From Tubiluchus corallicola (lineage: Eukaryota; Priapulida; Priapulimorpha; Priapulimorphida; Tubiluchidae): 64,000 nucleotides of DNA. The stretch is from contig JAQGDQ010000033.1 in NCBI GenBank assembly GCA_030141605.1, positions 124,001 through 188,000 on the forward strand, read 5' to 3'. Below the pieces are notes generated by a model. That model did not search any database, was not told the DNA's origin, and saw only the letters and a program-made list of their open reading frames with translations. Every line of letters starts with the position of its first letter. Position 1 is the stretch's first letter. Below are positions 1 to 11,600 of the stretch, piece by piece. The position numbers were made by a program, and so were the translations under genes.

Positions 1-195
1 AGTACATAAAAAATCCAGCATTGAGAAAGTTTTACAAAAGCGTCAGCAATGAATTATTCTGGTACATCTGCTACAAAATCATAAGGACGACAAATTTACA
101 CTGTAATATGAGTTAGTTGCACGCTTCTTTATAAAGTGTAAGAACATAGAAACAAAATTTCAACGCCTAACATGAGGAAAAGCATCAATCCTCGT

Positions 196-423
196 TCAAA
201 TGTAATATGCGTCAGTTAAAGAACAAGGTGTCAAAAGTTCAGCGTCAGTAAAAGCAATCATCATTAAGGAACCAACTCTCATAACTCGTAAACCCATATC
301 AGTTCTTGAAAAAATTTTAATACCTTCACTATTCACAGCGTCAGTTTTGCCATTAAAGCTCTGCACTGAAACTCCAGTATTCATCTGATTAAGGGCATCT
401 TGCATAAATGCTTCAGCAGACAT
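196..423 (-). CDS. candidate first coding exon running off the left edge (unrecognised)
   Basis: An open frame of 75 codons begins at an ATG whose complement ends at 423. The first 34 residues have a balanced composition, then a good donor-like site (GAAG|GTATTA) occurs at about residue 34, so the real exon may stop there and continue left of position 1. I do not recognise the protein. No upstream in-frame stop or promoter was established, and the reading could be chance. Confidence 0.22.
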   Translation of the reverse strand: MSAEAFMQDALNQMNTGVSVQSFNGKTDAVNSEGIKIFSRTDMGLRVMRVGSLMMIAFTDAELLTPCSLTDAYYI

Positions 424-876
424 GGAGTGGCCTCTTCTATGTGAACCATGCTATTTCAACGAAAAAGTAATTGTAAACACAATCTGCTTTGTTACTCATG
501 AATATGTCAACTCACACTTTGTTATCATGTTTTGTTATCTTTCCTCTCGATAGCCAGCATAATGTCTGTAAAAACAAACTGATTTAACTGAAGTTATCCT
601 CTCCTAGTCTGTCAAGTGTAACTTCACAGTGAATGCTAACTAGTTACCCCTTCAGCAGAAAAACAACAGCTTTTATTACTTGAGAAATAACAGTCTATTC
701 ATTGGCAACAATAGTTACAGCTTCTAGGACATTATGTTTAAAGGCGTTGATTTAAATAATAGTCTAAAATATTCACAAAACCCTAGTATAATTCTATGAA
801 AATGAATTAATCAAATTACAAACTTTTTATAAAACTGCATTATGTAAGAGATAGACAAAACAATGGCTACGTTGGT

Positions 877-999
877 CTACTGCACTTTTTTACAACAAAC
901 GGGTACCTTTGAACTCTTTTTGTGCTTCTTCTTCCTTTCACGTGATTCCTTTTTGTCTTTGTCATCACTATGATGGCTTCGCTTCCTCTTTTTACCTTC
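877..999 (-). CDS. candidate terminal exon, Lys/Ser/Arg-rich tail
   Basis: On the minus strand a good acceptor (TTTTTATAG) precedes an open frame of about 40 codons ending in TAG. It encodes a strongly basic, serine-rich tail (starting EGKKRKRSHHSDDKDKK) of the kind found at the C-termini of nuclear RNA-processing proteins such as SREK1IP1, NKAP or FAM133. The composition differs sharply from surrounding AT-rich noise, which supports coding. Upstream exons should lie at higher coordinates, but I could not identify them before PIGT. A possible internal donor (AAG|GTACCC) leaves open that the exon is not the last one. Family assignment is not possible from this tail alone. Confidence 0.38.
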   Translation of the reverse strand, partial: EGKKRKRSHHSDDKDKKESRERKKKHKKSSKVPVCCKKVQ

Positions 1000-1019
1000 C
1001 TATAAAAATTTCACGGTAT

Positions 1020-2968
1020 ACTAGGAAAGTATCATTAATATATTAATTGTACATTATAACACAGTATAATCAAAGCAGACAATATACTATTAACAGATGA
1101 TTCAAGAAAAACAGACAGAGTTCTCGAGTGGTAAACACCAACTAAAGGTATATAGCTTCTTAAAGCATAAATTAGCTGGAGTGTAGAACATAGCTAGAAC
1201 AGAAAAATGGTAATACAGTTAGGGTTGGACTTGACATGAAAAGAAAGCTTCAATTATACAATAAAGCTTACACTACATATAAACTGTAATGCAATTTTAA
1301 TTGTGAACATTCTACATAATGTAATTACTTTCTTTAAATGAATTATAAAAATTGTGTAAAGTCGATATTCCAAAATAAATAAAGTTAAAGTAAACTAAAG
1401 AGTAAATTTGTTTGTTTAAGTCAGGCTTTTTCAGCACGTTTATTAGCAACATTAATTATAAATTTGTGCGCATTCAGGTTTGCCAAATTTTTCTGAAATG
1501 CAAGAAGCGGAAGCATTTTCAAGCCTGCTTAAGACCTGGTGCAGTAATTCTCAGCATTCCTCTAGGGTGTAAATTTAACAAATTTTTTTTTCTGCCAGAA
1601 ATAGGGGCAGGCAGCAGAAACAATCTGCTTGTCCTCACACATTTTTGCTAGTCCCCATTTTCTCTAGAAAATTTTTGTATTATGTGAAAGTCACAATATC
1701 GCAATAAAATTTGCATTTGTAGGTCAGTCTGTAGATACACACGGTCTGAAACAAACTAAATAATGCCAAACCAGTTACATTTTGAATGTTAAAGCATATT
1801 GAATAGTAAAAATCAGTACTTATACACATATAACACTAATACAGGTTGATTTATAAATCATGATTGTCAAATCTTTGTTGTAAGATGCTATACTGCCAGC
1901 AGACGAATTCTACTGTAGATGCTATACATACTGCATAGCTGAGAATAAGTCATTCTATTCAGTGGCAATATAACTACATGACAGAGCTTCTAGAAAGCAA
2001 AACAATCTCTATTGACATTCTGCATATATTAAAATATTGAAATTTTTGTATTAACCACATGCTTTCATTCAAGATTATTTGTCTTTAATTTGGCTTATTT
2101 CGTAGAACCTTTTTAAAATCGTTTGTTTGCTGTGCAAGTAAACAGAGTGGTTCCATTCTAGCATACATCAGCAAGTATGACATTAACATGGTGGTGCCTT
2201 TGTAGTAACACTCAAGTACGTACAGATGACTTGTGTCTGTCTTTTAGCAAATCTATGAACTTTCAGGGAGGATCAGCGTGAAATAATTGCCTTGTTGCAT
2301 AGTTCTTTGCAGTTCTGGCCAAACCGAAACTTAGGTAAGGGTTGAAATAGCCCACACTCACAGCAGTATAGCATGCAGCTGAGGGTAGGCTTAGCAAAAT
2401 GACACAGAAAAATCAAATTTATTACATAATTACACATTAACTAGCCATTTCTTTAGGAAATTTTTCTAATACGGTAGGTGCTGCTTAATAGGCTCACTTT
2501 GAGTTGGAAGTTGAACCCTGGCTCAATTAACCTACTGAATCTATTAGCCGACAGATGAATTATCTGTTCAACTTAGCATGCACTGGAAAGGCTGCAGGAG
2601 CTTTAAATATTAGGATCATTACACTTACACCTTATTTTCCAAAGTTTGCCAGAAAGAGTGGTTAGTGCACCGAATTTAAACCCTGATAAGGAGAGATTGA
2701 GGGCTTCACGATGGTCAAGCTTTAAGAAATTATGAAAGATAAAGATTACCCCTGTCGTTAATAATTAAATTATATCATTGGATTGACAAAGCTAATTATC
2801 TTGACTATATACCTCCTCATGGCTGGCATTAAAAACACCAAATGCTGACAGCCTCTTGCTATTTCTTCTGTTTTGGTCCTGTTTATTACTCATTCTTTAT
2901 TACTTCGACACTTCGTTTTTTACAGGACGCCTTTACATGCTTTACCAAGAGAGCATGGCAATTCGGTA
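1020..2968. other. non-coding stretch, possible tRNA-like SINE relic at 2480-2720
   Basis: No convincing exon was seen. At 2655-2690 the plus strand reads like a tRNA-type A-box segment (GTGGTTAGTGCACC) and the neighbouring AATTTAAACCC resembles a B box, suggesting a decayed tRNA-derived SINE. This is weak. The 79-codon open frame at 1412-1651 has no family resemblance. Confidence 0.25.
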
Positions 2969-3945
2969 TGTAGGGCGCCGAGTAACCCACTAGCCCAAGT
3001 AAGACACTTCCGGTAAATTTGCGGAACAGCAGTGTCGTACATGGGCAGCACAAGTAGGGCACTGGCGATTTTTGACGAGAATCGAGAATTATGATGACAT
3101 AATAAAACATAAAACTGAATTTGTTTTACAGAAAAAGTAACTTTACAATAATGATGGATGACAATTTACAAAATTAGTGTATTTTTACAATAGTATCATC
3201 ATTATAATTAGCTCCATTAAAATCATCATAACATTAAACTAAGTATCTAACGCAGTGGTTCCCAAAGTAGGGGTAAATTACCCCCTGGGGGTAATATGTT
3301 TTTTTTGGGGGGGTAACGGGCACCCCTCTGAAAATTTTTAAAACTTCGCTCGGAATGCATTTTAAATAGAGGGACGTACGTAAAGGAGAAGTAGTAGTAG
3401 GTGGGGGGTAATGGACACGACCGGGTTTCCCGATTTGGGTAACGGTCAGAGAAAGTTTGGGAACCACTGCCTGATCTAACGCTTTAAAGAGAGAAACTAT
3501 GTAACGCACACAACTCGCTAACCCGTTTAGAAAACAATTATTTGTCCAAGAAGTAGTGAAATGGATCACCTGTCTGTGAAACGAGACAAAATAAAAAATG
3601 ATATACCTTAAACAAATGTTGAAATTGCCTTAAAAGTGGGCTTATTTCACTTCAACAACATTAATATCGAAGCCAAATTTAATATTGTCCACTCAACCAG
3701 CTCAGAATAAAATTCTTTTATTTCATCAGATGTATAATAAATAATTTAACTTGTATTGACGTTTTTAATAATTATTATTATTACATAAACAAATACAACA
3801 GACGGTGCCAGAATTATTATTAACTCAATTTGCGACCTATCTCTAGTGTCCTACTAGGGCAGCCCATGTACGACACGTCCTACTTGGGCTAGCCCATGTA
3901 CGCCAATTGTTCTACTTCAGCTAGTGGATTACTCAGGTACCAACA
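2969..3945 (+). mobile_element. TIR element copy A (TGT...ACA ends), interrupted by a hAT-like insertion
   Basis: The left end reads TGTAGGGCGCCGAGTAACCC and the right end, reverse-complemented, begins TGTTGGTACCTGAGTAATCC. Flanks are CGGTA and CAGTA (4 of 5 match), consistent with a 5-bp target duplication. The subterminal regions carry the family motif CCTACTTGGGCTAGCCCATG and its inverted copy. The interior matches copies at 30468-36098, 45530-46236 and 46926-47561. No transposase is encoded, so it is non-autonomous. Without the internal insertion at 3253-3473 it is about 750 bp. Confidence 0.82.
3245..3481. mobile_element. short hAT-like MITE nested in TIR element A, with 8-bp TSD
   Basis: The inverted ends are CAGTGGTTCCCAAAG and CTTTGGGAACCACTG, the typical hAT non-autonomous end. 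Direct repeats ATCTAACG lie at 3245-3252 and 3474-3481. The body is 221 bp with G-rich and C-rich runs. The related element at 46926-47561 keeps the uninterrupted sequence AGTATCTAATGCTTTAAAG, which is the empty site. This is therefore a real insertion after the host element arose. Four extra bases (CCTG) lie between the right inverted end and the TSD. Confidence 0.88.
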
Positions 3946-5625
3946 CAGTAAAATTACTAACCGACAGATTAAACTGCTGATTAGTTCGCGAAAGCTCTGA
4001 ATTCGATTTAGATAATATTATTTCAAAATTTACTCAGTTGCACATAAATGTATTTAAACAAATGCTTGATATTCACCCTTGGAATCTATGCAAGTATCTA
4101 TAGTTATTATTGCTATAATAATTACGGAATTTACGTTATTTTCGTTATCACAAAATCTCTTGCATTATAGTAATAAACACGGCGTGGCTAGTTCGAAATG
4201 CACGTAATTGCAATAACAGTGTATTAAATAAATTTTACCTATTAAAAGAAATTGAACTGTTGTTATCGTTTTACATTTAAAGCAATACTGAAACAAAACT
4301 AAAGTTAGGACAGATGACATGAAAATATATAGGTTAAAGGAATTAAAGCACATCTGTCACGTAATAATTATTGAATAAATTAAACTACAGGTGGCATCAC
4401 TGGTACAATCATATCAATTGCAAATAAAAGTGCTCAACAGTGCCTTGTGAAATTTGGTGCACTGCTGTACACATTTTGTTTTATGTGACAGTACCAGTAA
4501 TTTGCAGACTTTTTTATAGCTTATACACTATACAGTTTTATTTTAGATACCTCTATGCCTATAACATTCATTATGCAAAAATTATCACTACCACTTTTAA
4601 AATAACTAAATTATTATAGTAGTTTACTTAAATGTTATGGTAAATAATCTAGTTATAATTGAACATAATTATGCAAAACGAGCTATATGCAAGCTATTAA
4701 GATATTTGCCACTTCAGGTATGCATACATACATACATAGATCATCATTGTATAAGCTAGATGAGCTGCTAACCCAACGTTTACATGCACTATATTAAAAA
4801 CCAAGCAGCAGATAGATCTCACTTAGAATTCGTTAATTTTGATTATTGATTGTCATAATTTCACGGTATAAAACTTAATTGGGCAGCTCATATACCACAC
4901 TTGTTTTCTAGATATTCAGAGCAGATATTATACGACCATACATACACGACGTAACTCCCATGAGTTACTCTCTTTCCCATAGATTGTGCTATGATGCAAC
5001 TTGTGAAATTCGACTGTGTGCGTGCAACTGGCATCCTTGGGGAGTGTACGCTTCACATCGCGATGAGGTTTACAGGAAAGCACACGGCAGGTGTTCACAA
5101 TTAGTGTATTTATATGATAAATAAACGTTCTGTACACTTTCTACATTAATTGTGTGATTAATTTATAAAACCACCAGTGAAAAAAAAATGGAAACTCAGA
5201 ACGAGCAACATACTGCCATGCAGGATAATGGGCTAAACATCTCTCAGCCAAAGTATTTTGGCTATCTGCCTTTTATACTTCTTCACTATGTACAGACTAG
5301 GCCTTTGAGTTCCCCAGCAAAATAAATCAGTGGGCCCTCATGACTAAAGCCAACTTTTTGGGACTTATGTGCGACAGCAGTTTTTTCTTCATCATTTCAT
5401 ACTGGCAAGTGGCAACTTGAACTGCATTCTACGTTTGTGTTTTTGCATTATTTTTTTCTTGGTGCTTTTGCCGATTTTTTCGAGAGAATTGCCTCTTTAC
5501 TAGTCTATCACGTCCTTCGATCCCACTACTGTGGTATGAGCGGGTGGGTAGTTGTGTCACTGCTTCTATTACTTCGAATCGCCTGGCTTTCAGGATTTTT
5601 AAACTTTGGAGCCAGCAGCAACACT
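3946..5625. other. intergenic region upstream of PIGT
   Basis: No exon could be supported on either strand. The region should include the PIGT promoter and 5' untranslated sequence, and possibly that of a divergent minus-strand gene. No TATA box or trans-splice leader site was defined. Confidence 0.4.
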
Positions 5626-8600
5626 ATGGCAGCGCCCGTTTTGGTGTGCGTTTTCATTCCTTTCATTTTTCTGCAAGTATCTTGCAAATCTTTTGGTGAA
5701 GATACGTTTTCAGAAGAACTGCTAATCAAGCCATTACGAAATGGAGTTGTGTATAGCCATTTTCAGTTTACAACTCTTTGGGACAGGAGCATTTGGGAGA
5801 AAAATCAGTGTACGTTAATTTATATTATTAATAATTCGGGTTTTTCAGCTTGATACCTTTGTCTTGGGGCTCTTCTTAACACTTACGTACAAACCTTATT
5901 TTGCCTATAAATAACATGACTAGTAGATGAAATATTTTCTTTTATACAAAAGTTAGTGGCATTTTCACCAAAACTGGCTAGATCGCAGTTTAAAGGGGGA
6001 ATATCATGAAAATCAAGTTGAACTTATTTTATAGTTGCCTTCCCCGGGAACAACTTGGCGCAATTTTTTAGCAATACGTTGTCTAATTAATGAGTAATTA
6101 ACTTTTTTGTATCTCACGGGACACGCCATGGAGCTGCACTTAACGCCTTTCCGGGTGAAAAAATTGAACTAGCGCAGCTCAGGCTGATGACATAACAGAG
6201 TGTACACGCAACCTGTTGTGATACTGTCGTACACGACTGGGCTGAAAATAAAGCTGTTATTACTACATTACAGCATTTGACCTTGGTTCGGATAGGTAGT
6301 CAGCTGATAGAAACCATTGTCGTTGCACTCGTTAACATGTTTTCATCAAAAGCGATATTTTACTACCGTCGAAAGTTATACGTCCATTATAGTATATTCT
6401 AATAGAGGTAAACAATCATTGCGCAAAAGTAGGCCTACAACATATTGTGAAAATTCTTGTGGCATTAATTGAAAACATCGTCAGCAATACAAGCTGCAAA
6501 GTGTGGGCCTTGGTAACAAAAGTTTTTTTCTTGTAAAAGAAGTCCGATATAGCAACTTCGTTCTGCTAGAAGAATTAATGAATTTGTAAACACAGAGAAA
6601 CTCACTGAAGCATAACTATAATATGCTATAACATATTAGCTGTAGACTTATTGATTAAACATATATGAACATTTTTAACTTTGTCGTGTTTTAGTTTGTT
6701 CATTAGCTTTTGTTTTTACATGATAACATCATGTTGTGTTTATTTTTAAACAGCAGTATTATTAAAATGTTAGGATTAGATAAAATTCTTGTGGTCATTT
6801 GGACTGAAATAAAAATTAATGATAATAAAAAACTAACAATATGATGTGGTTCGATGACAAAATAATTATTTATTGCGCAGGCGCAGATACATGCTCAATG
6901 GCGGCCTAGTCAAATGTTCGTTTTGTGCACAATTGTATCCGAACTTTTGCCAAGGATTATCTTAAATTCCTGTTTGTTGAGGCAATTAGCAGTGGTTATA
7001 CTAATATCTCTATCAGGCTGCTGTACATCCACATCACAAAGGAGCAAGCTAAAAAAAACTGCACCCTGTCATGCTGTTGTTCTTAGACCTCTACACAGAC
7101 CTCCTATAATTTATCTAAATTTTATCACTTGTCTGATCCAACCATTGACTCTTACTAATGTGCTCGTGTTTACTGAACAGAGACCTTCCTTGTTCACTGT
7201 GTGATTTCCAATGTTTTTTGCTACCTCACATTTGAACAGATGTTCAGTTGTATCACACTCCTTCACATAAAGTGGACACATCAACTCATCATTACTCATG
7301 TTTTCATAATTACACTTTAATTTTATCATGTTTAGTTTCCATTCAGTAATTTCATATACTGTTTTTTCATCCCACTCCATTACTCATAATTTGTTGTCTG
7401 TTTCCAATTTTCAGCACTATGTTTCATACATCTCAATTTTGTCATATCATCGCACTTTTTCGCAGCTTCTACTTTCGGACACTTTCTAGCTGCTTTTTGT
7501 CAAAATGTCAAATGTGCAATAATGTCAAAATTGTTTAAGTTGAGCTTTCCAAGCAATATTTTCTGAAACTTTCAAAAAATTTAGTAACGAAGTTAGATTA
7601 GATCGATTAAAGTCGCCAGTAAGGTAAAGTGGCGTTACGTATTATATATAAAACAATTTTATCTATTCCGCATCCCCGCAAAACGCATCGGCATCCGCAT
7701 GATACGTAAACGCCAATTCAGAGTTTTTGGGAAGCAGTCTAATGATTATACTATTATTGAATCACTGAAACCTGCACTGGCCAATGTCTTCACACACATT
7801 TTTAAACTGCTTTTCTCTAATCGCTTTCGAAAGTGTTTAAAGCGTTGAAAACAAGTAACCCGTATTTAAACGGGAAATAGCTGGGTATCTGAGGGAAACT
7901 AGGCAGTAGGCACAGAATAATTATACGTTACCTTTTACCCGGTTTTTGCCAGTAATAAAACAAAACGAATCAAATTTTGAAGGTTCTTTTTGTTGGTAAA
8001 AGGTTTCACACGTCAAATGAGCAATTGCATAAATTAAATATTATGGATTACGCACTGTCTTAGTCCAATACTTTTCACACTCTACCTAACAAATGCACTT
8101 AAGATCCACACTCCTACAAATGATAACCGTGATTACGATACCACTGTCTGTGATAAACTCAAAGTTGTTTTTTTCACTCATTTGCATCACAACATATAGT
8201 CCATTAGGATAGTATTAGGCCATTTAGAACTGTCCAGGATTTTTCACGAATAAAACATCAGCTCAGCCAATTTCACTAGATAAAACTGAGATTTATCAAA
8301 GTTATAAACACAACATTTTAACTGCCATATTTTCCAGCTTATCCCCCACACTTCTCAATATCACATTTTCCTGTTACTGGAACAGTTCATTACATTTCAA
8401 GGTAGTTTGATACGTCAGACAGGTAACTATAGCACTATATATGCTGAATGACCCCTGTAAAACACCCCTGTAATAAAGTAGTAGTGCCGAAGCCAACACA
8501 CTTTCAAAATGACCTGCAGAACACTGACATTTAGGTTACCTGTGGGACAGGTGTAGTTCATGGGTGCCTAGTACATTATTGAAACAACAATAAAAAATAC

Positions 8601-11600
8601 AGTAAACTATGCAGGTAGTTTCTTTATACAAAAACAAACTAAGTTAGGCCTCTTCAATCGAACAAAATATTTTTGTTGAACCAGGTTGCATAGTATAATG
8701 TACAAAGGTGGTTGCTTGTAATGTGCAAGAATGCACTTCAGCTAAGAGGCGGATCTAGTATCTGCTCCATCCCATGTGCATGTAATGTGCATATACAGGT
8801 ATGTGTGAATTACAGATCTTGACATCTTTTTCAAGGATTCTGTTTTGACCCTTACAGTAAATTAGTTTCATTCATCATTAATCTGTTTAGGGAATCACTA
8901 CCATTTGTTTCCAAAATCTCTTGGAGAAATTGTCAAAGCATTCAACATTCAAGAACTTCACTTTTCATTAACTCAGGGTTTGTGGCGACATGATAAGTGG
9001 GGATATGCTGCGAATGATGCACCACCAGGAGCAGAACTTTGGGTGTGGTTTGAAGAAAATACCGTTGAGTAAGTTCTTTATCATTAAAATATTATGCAGA
9101 TCTTGGTACATTGAATAGCAACTCAAAGTATTTTGCATTAGATATTACATTTGCATGGCTAATTAAAGGACTATGCACACTCAAAAGCTCTGCAACCTTG
9201 ACCATTGTTTTTTGACCAAATAATTTTGATTTTGGAAAACGTGTGCTGTTTTTCTCAAAAAGAAAACACCATATAATAATAAATGAAAATGTTAGTATAC
9301 TTGAGCTTTCAGTTTTTGTGCCATAACGCAATATAATATTATTAGAATTGTTTCATTAGTGAAGATTCTCTTGTGCAAATATTAGAGCATGCTTGGTTGA
9401 CCTTGAAAAACGTGATGAATAAAATAATCATCAGAAGGAATGGATAGCACAAGAATAATACGTAATACATTTACAGAACTAAATCTGATATGCTCTTGTA
9501 CGGTAATTCATTTACATGCTGGCAGTTTGGCGACCAAGCAAGCAGCATACTGGGTCGAAATTTTATTTTTTTATTCATTATGAGTTAGTAGAAGAAAAGC
9601 TGAATTATCATAACTGTTATATGTAGAAGTTATAATGGCCATGCTATACTAACCGTAGAGTAACAAGCACATGCACATCAATTTTTGAGTTGTAACTAAA
9701 CTTACACATGCATGTGTTGTACTTATTATTCCTTTTGTAATGTGTTGTGCTGTCTGTAAACAATATGCTATGACTTATAATGCACGCGCAGCAGCATTCA
9801 GGACAATAGCTCACGCAGGAGAACAACTGTCTAAGCTAAACTAAACTAAACTAAACTAAACAACATGAAAGTCACAACTAATGTCCGGTTAGCAGGTAAA
9901 CTGATTACACTTTTTCATAAACACAAATTTGCAGAGCAGCAACTATTTTAGCATTAAATTAACACTTCAAGTAGCCAAAAATGACTTTTCATTTCAAACA
10001 GAATGTAGAAACGAAGTTTCAAAGCACTAGAAAATACAGACATAAATATAATAAAGAAACTAAGCCAGTTAGCCTTGCTTTACAATAAATGAGTAACAAA
10101 AATATTAAGTCTCTCTTGCCTTTAAACATTCATACATCAGGCCTGCGATGCATTTTTCTATATTAATTGATCATGCGCTCGTCTTTAAGATTTATTAAGT
10201 TTTTGTACTTTTTCGTTGGTCAAGCTACGGAAATGGAATAAATTTGAACTGTTCCATTCCTTAGACGACCATTATGTTGAATGCTCCAGTCACATAAGTC
10301 CCAATGGTATCTCTTAACCTTGATTATAACCAAAAAAATACCGTAAAATTAGCTAATATTACATTGATGTATAATATAAATTTTGACCACATTTGAATTA
10401 ATTTTGACTGTGAAGACTTCACTGAGGTTTATAAAAACTGGGCAGAAAAGAAAACATTTTGTTTTGTCCTTATTTAAAGTATTCTTTTTATCTAACTTGC
10501 AAAGTCATAAACTAAAGTAAACTGCGTATTTTCTTGATTGCAAAGTGGTTTAATTAGCAACTTATATGCGTAAGCATTGCGCATTTCTTCCTATAAACGA
10601 AACTAGTCTATATATCTCCACTAATTCACTTGCAATTTCAGTTGACAATAATGAAATCTAGAACCAAGCCAATATTTCTACCGCTAACTAATGAAAAGTT
10701 TAGCATTTTTCGTAACAGTGTTAGACGGAGCTGTAGCTAAATGTCCCAAACGTACCTGCTGCAGTGGTGTGTGAAATAACTTGCATGGTGATTGGGCAGT
10801 CAACGATAATGATTGACATTATGTTAGACGTCAATTGCTGTTACAGTGAAGTATAGTTATTTCAAGCTCATGACTGTGGAGTTGGAGTCGTGGAATCGGA
10901 GTCGATAGTAAACTAATTGCTAAAGGAGTCGGAGTTGTTAAAATAGGGTTTCGGAGTCGGGACTCGGGAGTACACTTACTATTTGAAGAGTCTGTAAAAA
11001 ATAGACAAACTCAGACTCTTGTAGTTACTTTTAAGTTTTAATGCATTTATGCATAATGTCCCATTTTGGGACGCTTTTGTATTGGTATCTATGCAGCTAG
11101 ACTCTGTTTCGAGGATAACAAGTATTGATGAAATGCCACTGTAGCTAAATATTGAGAGTACTACAAACTATTATTTAAAGGCAGGAGTCGGAGTTGGGGC
11201 TCCTAAAATTTTAGGGAGTAAGAGTCGGAGTTGATTTTCTAAAATCCTAGAGTCGGGGCCAGAGTCAGGAGTTTATGTGCTAACGCCACAGCCCTGTTCA
11301 AACTGTAGCGTAATAAGTGAAATAACATTATTTTCAGTGTGGACAAACAATGGTTGAGTCTGACAAATGCACTATCAGGTCAATTCTGTGCTTCACTGAA
11401 CTTCATGGACATGTCATTAACAGTACAACCACAACTTGCATTTCGACCGCAAGGCATCACTCCGGGAGGCAGGATGCCAAATTCTTCCTATGTTCGTTAT
11501 TCTGCTTTGCCACATGAAAATCTCTGCACAGAAAATCTGACTCCTTGGAAAAAGCTACTGCCATGTATTGATAAGGTAATATAATTAGGTGAAATTTTAT

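Noticed and set aside
5437-5625. Upstream in-frame extension of PIGT exon 1
   Set aside because: The frame stays open for 63 codons before the chosen ATG, but that part is not PIG-T-like. Starting at 5626 gives a proper signal peptide.
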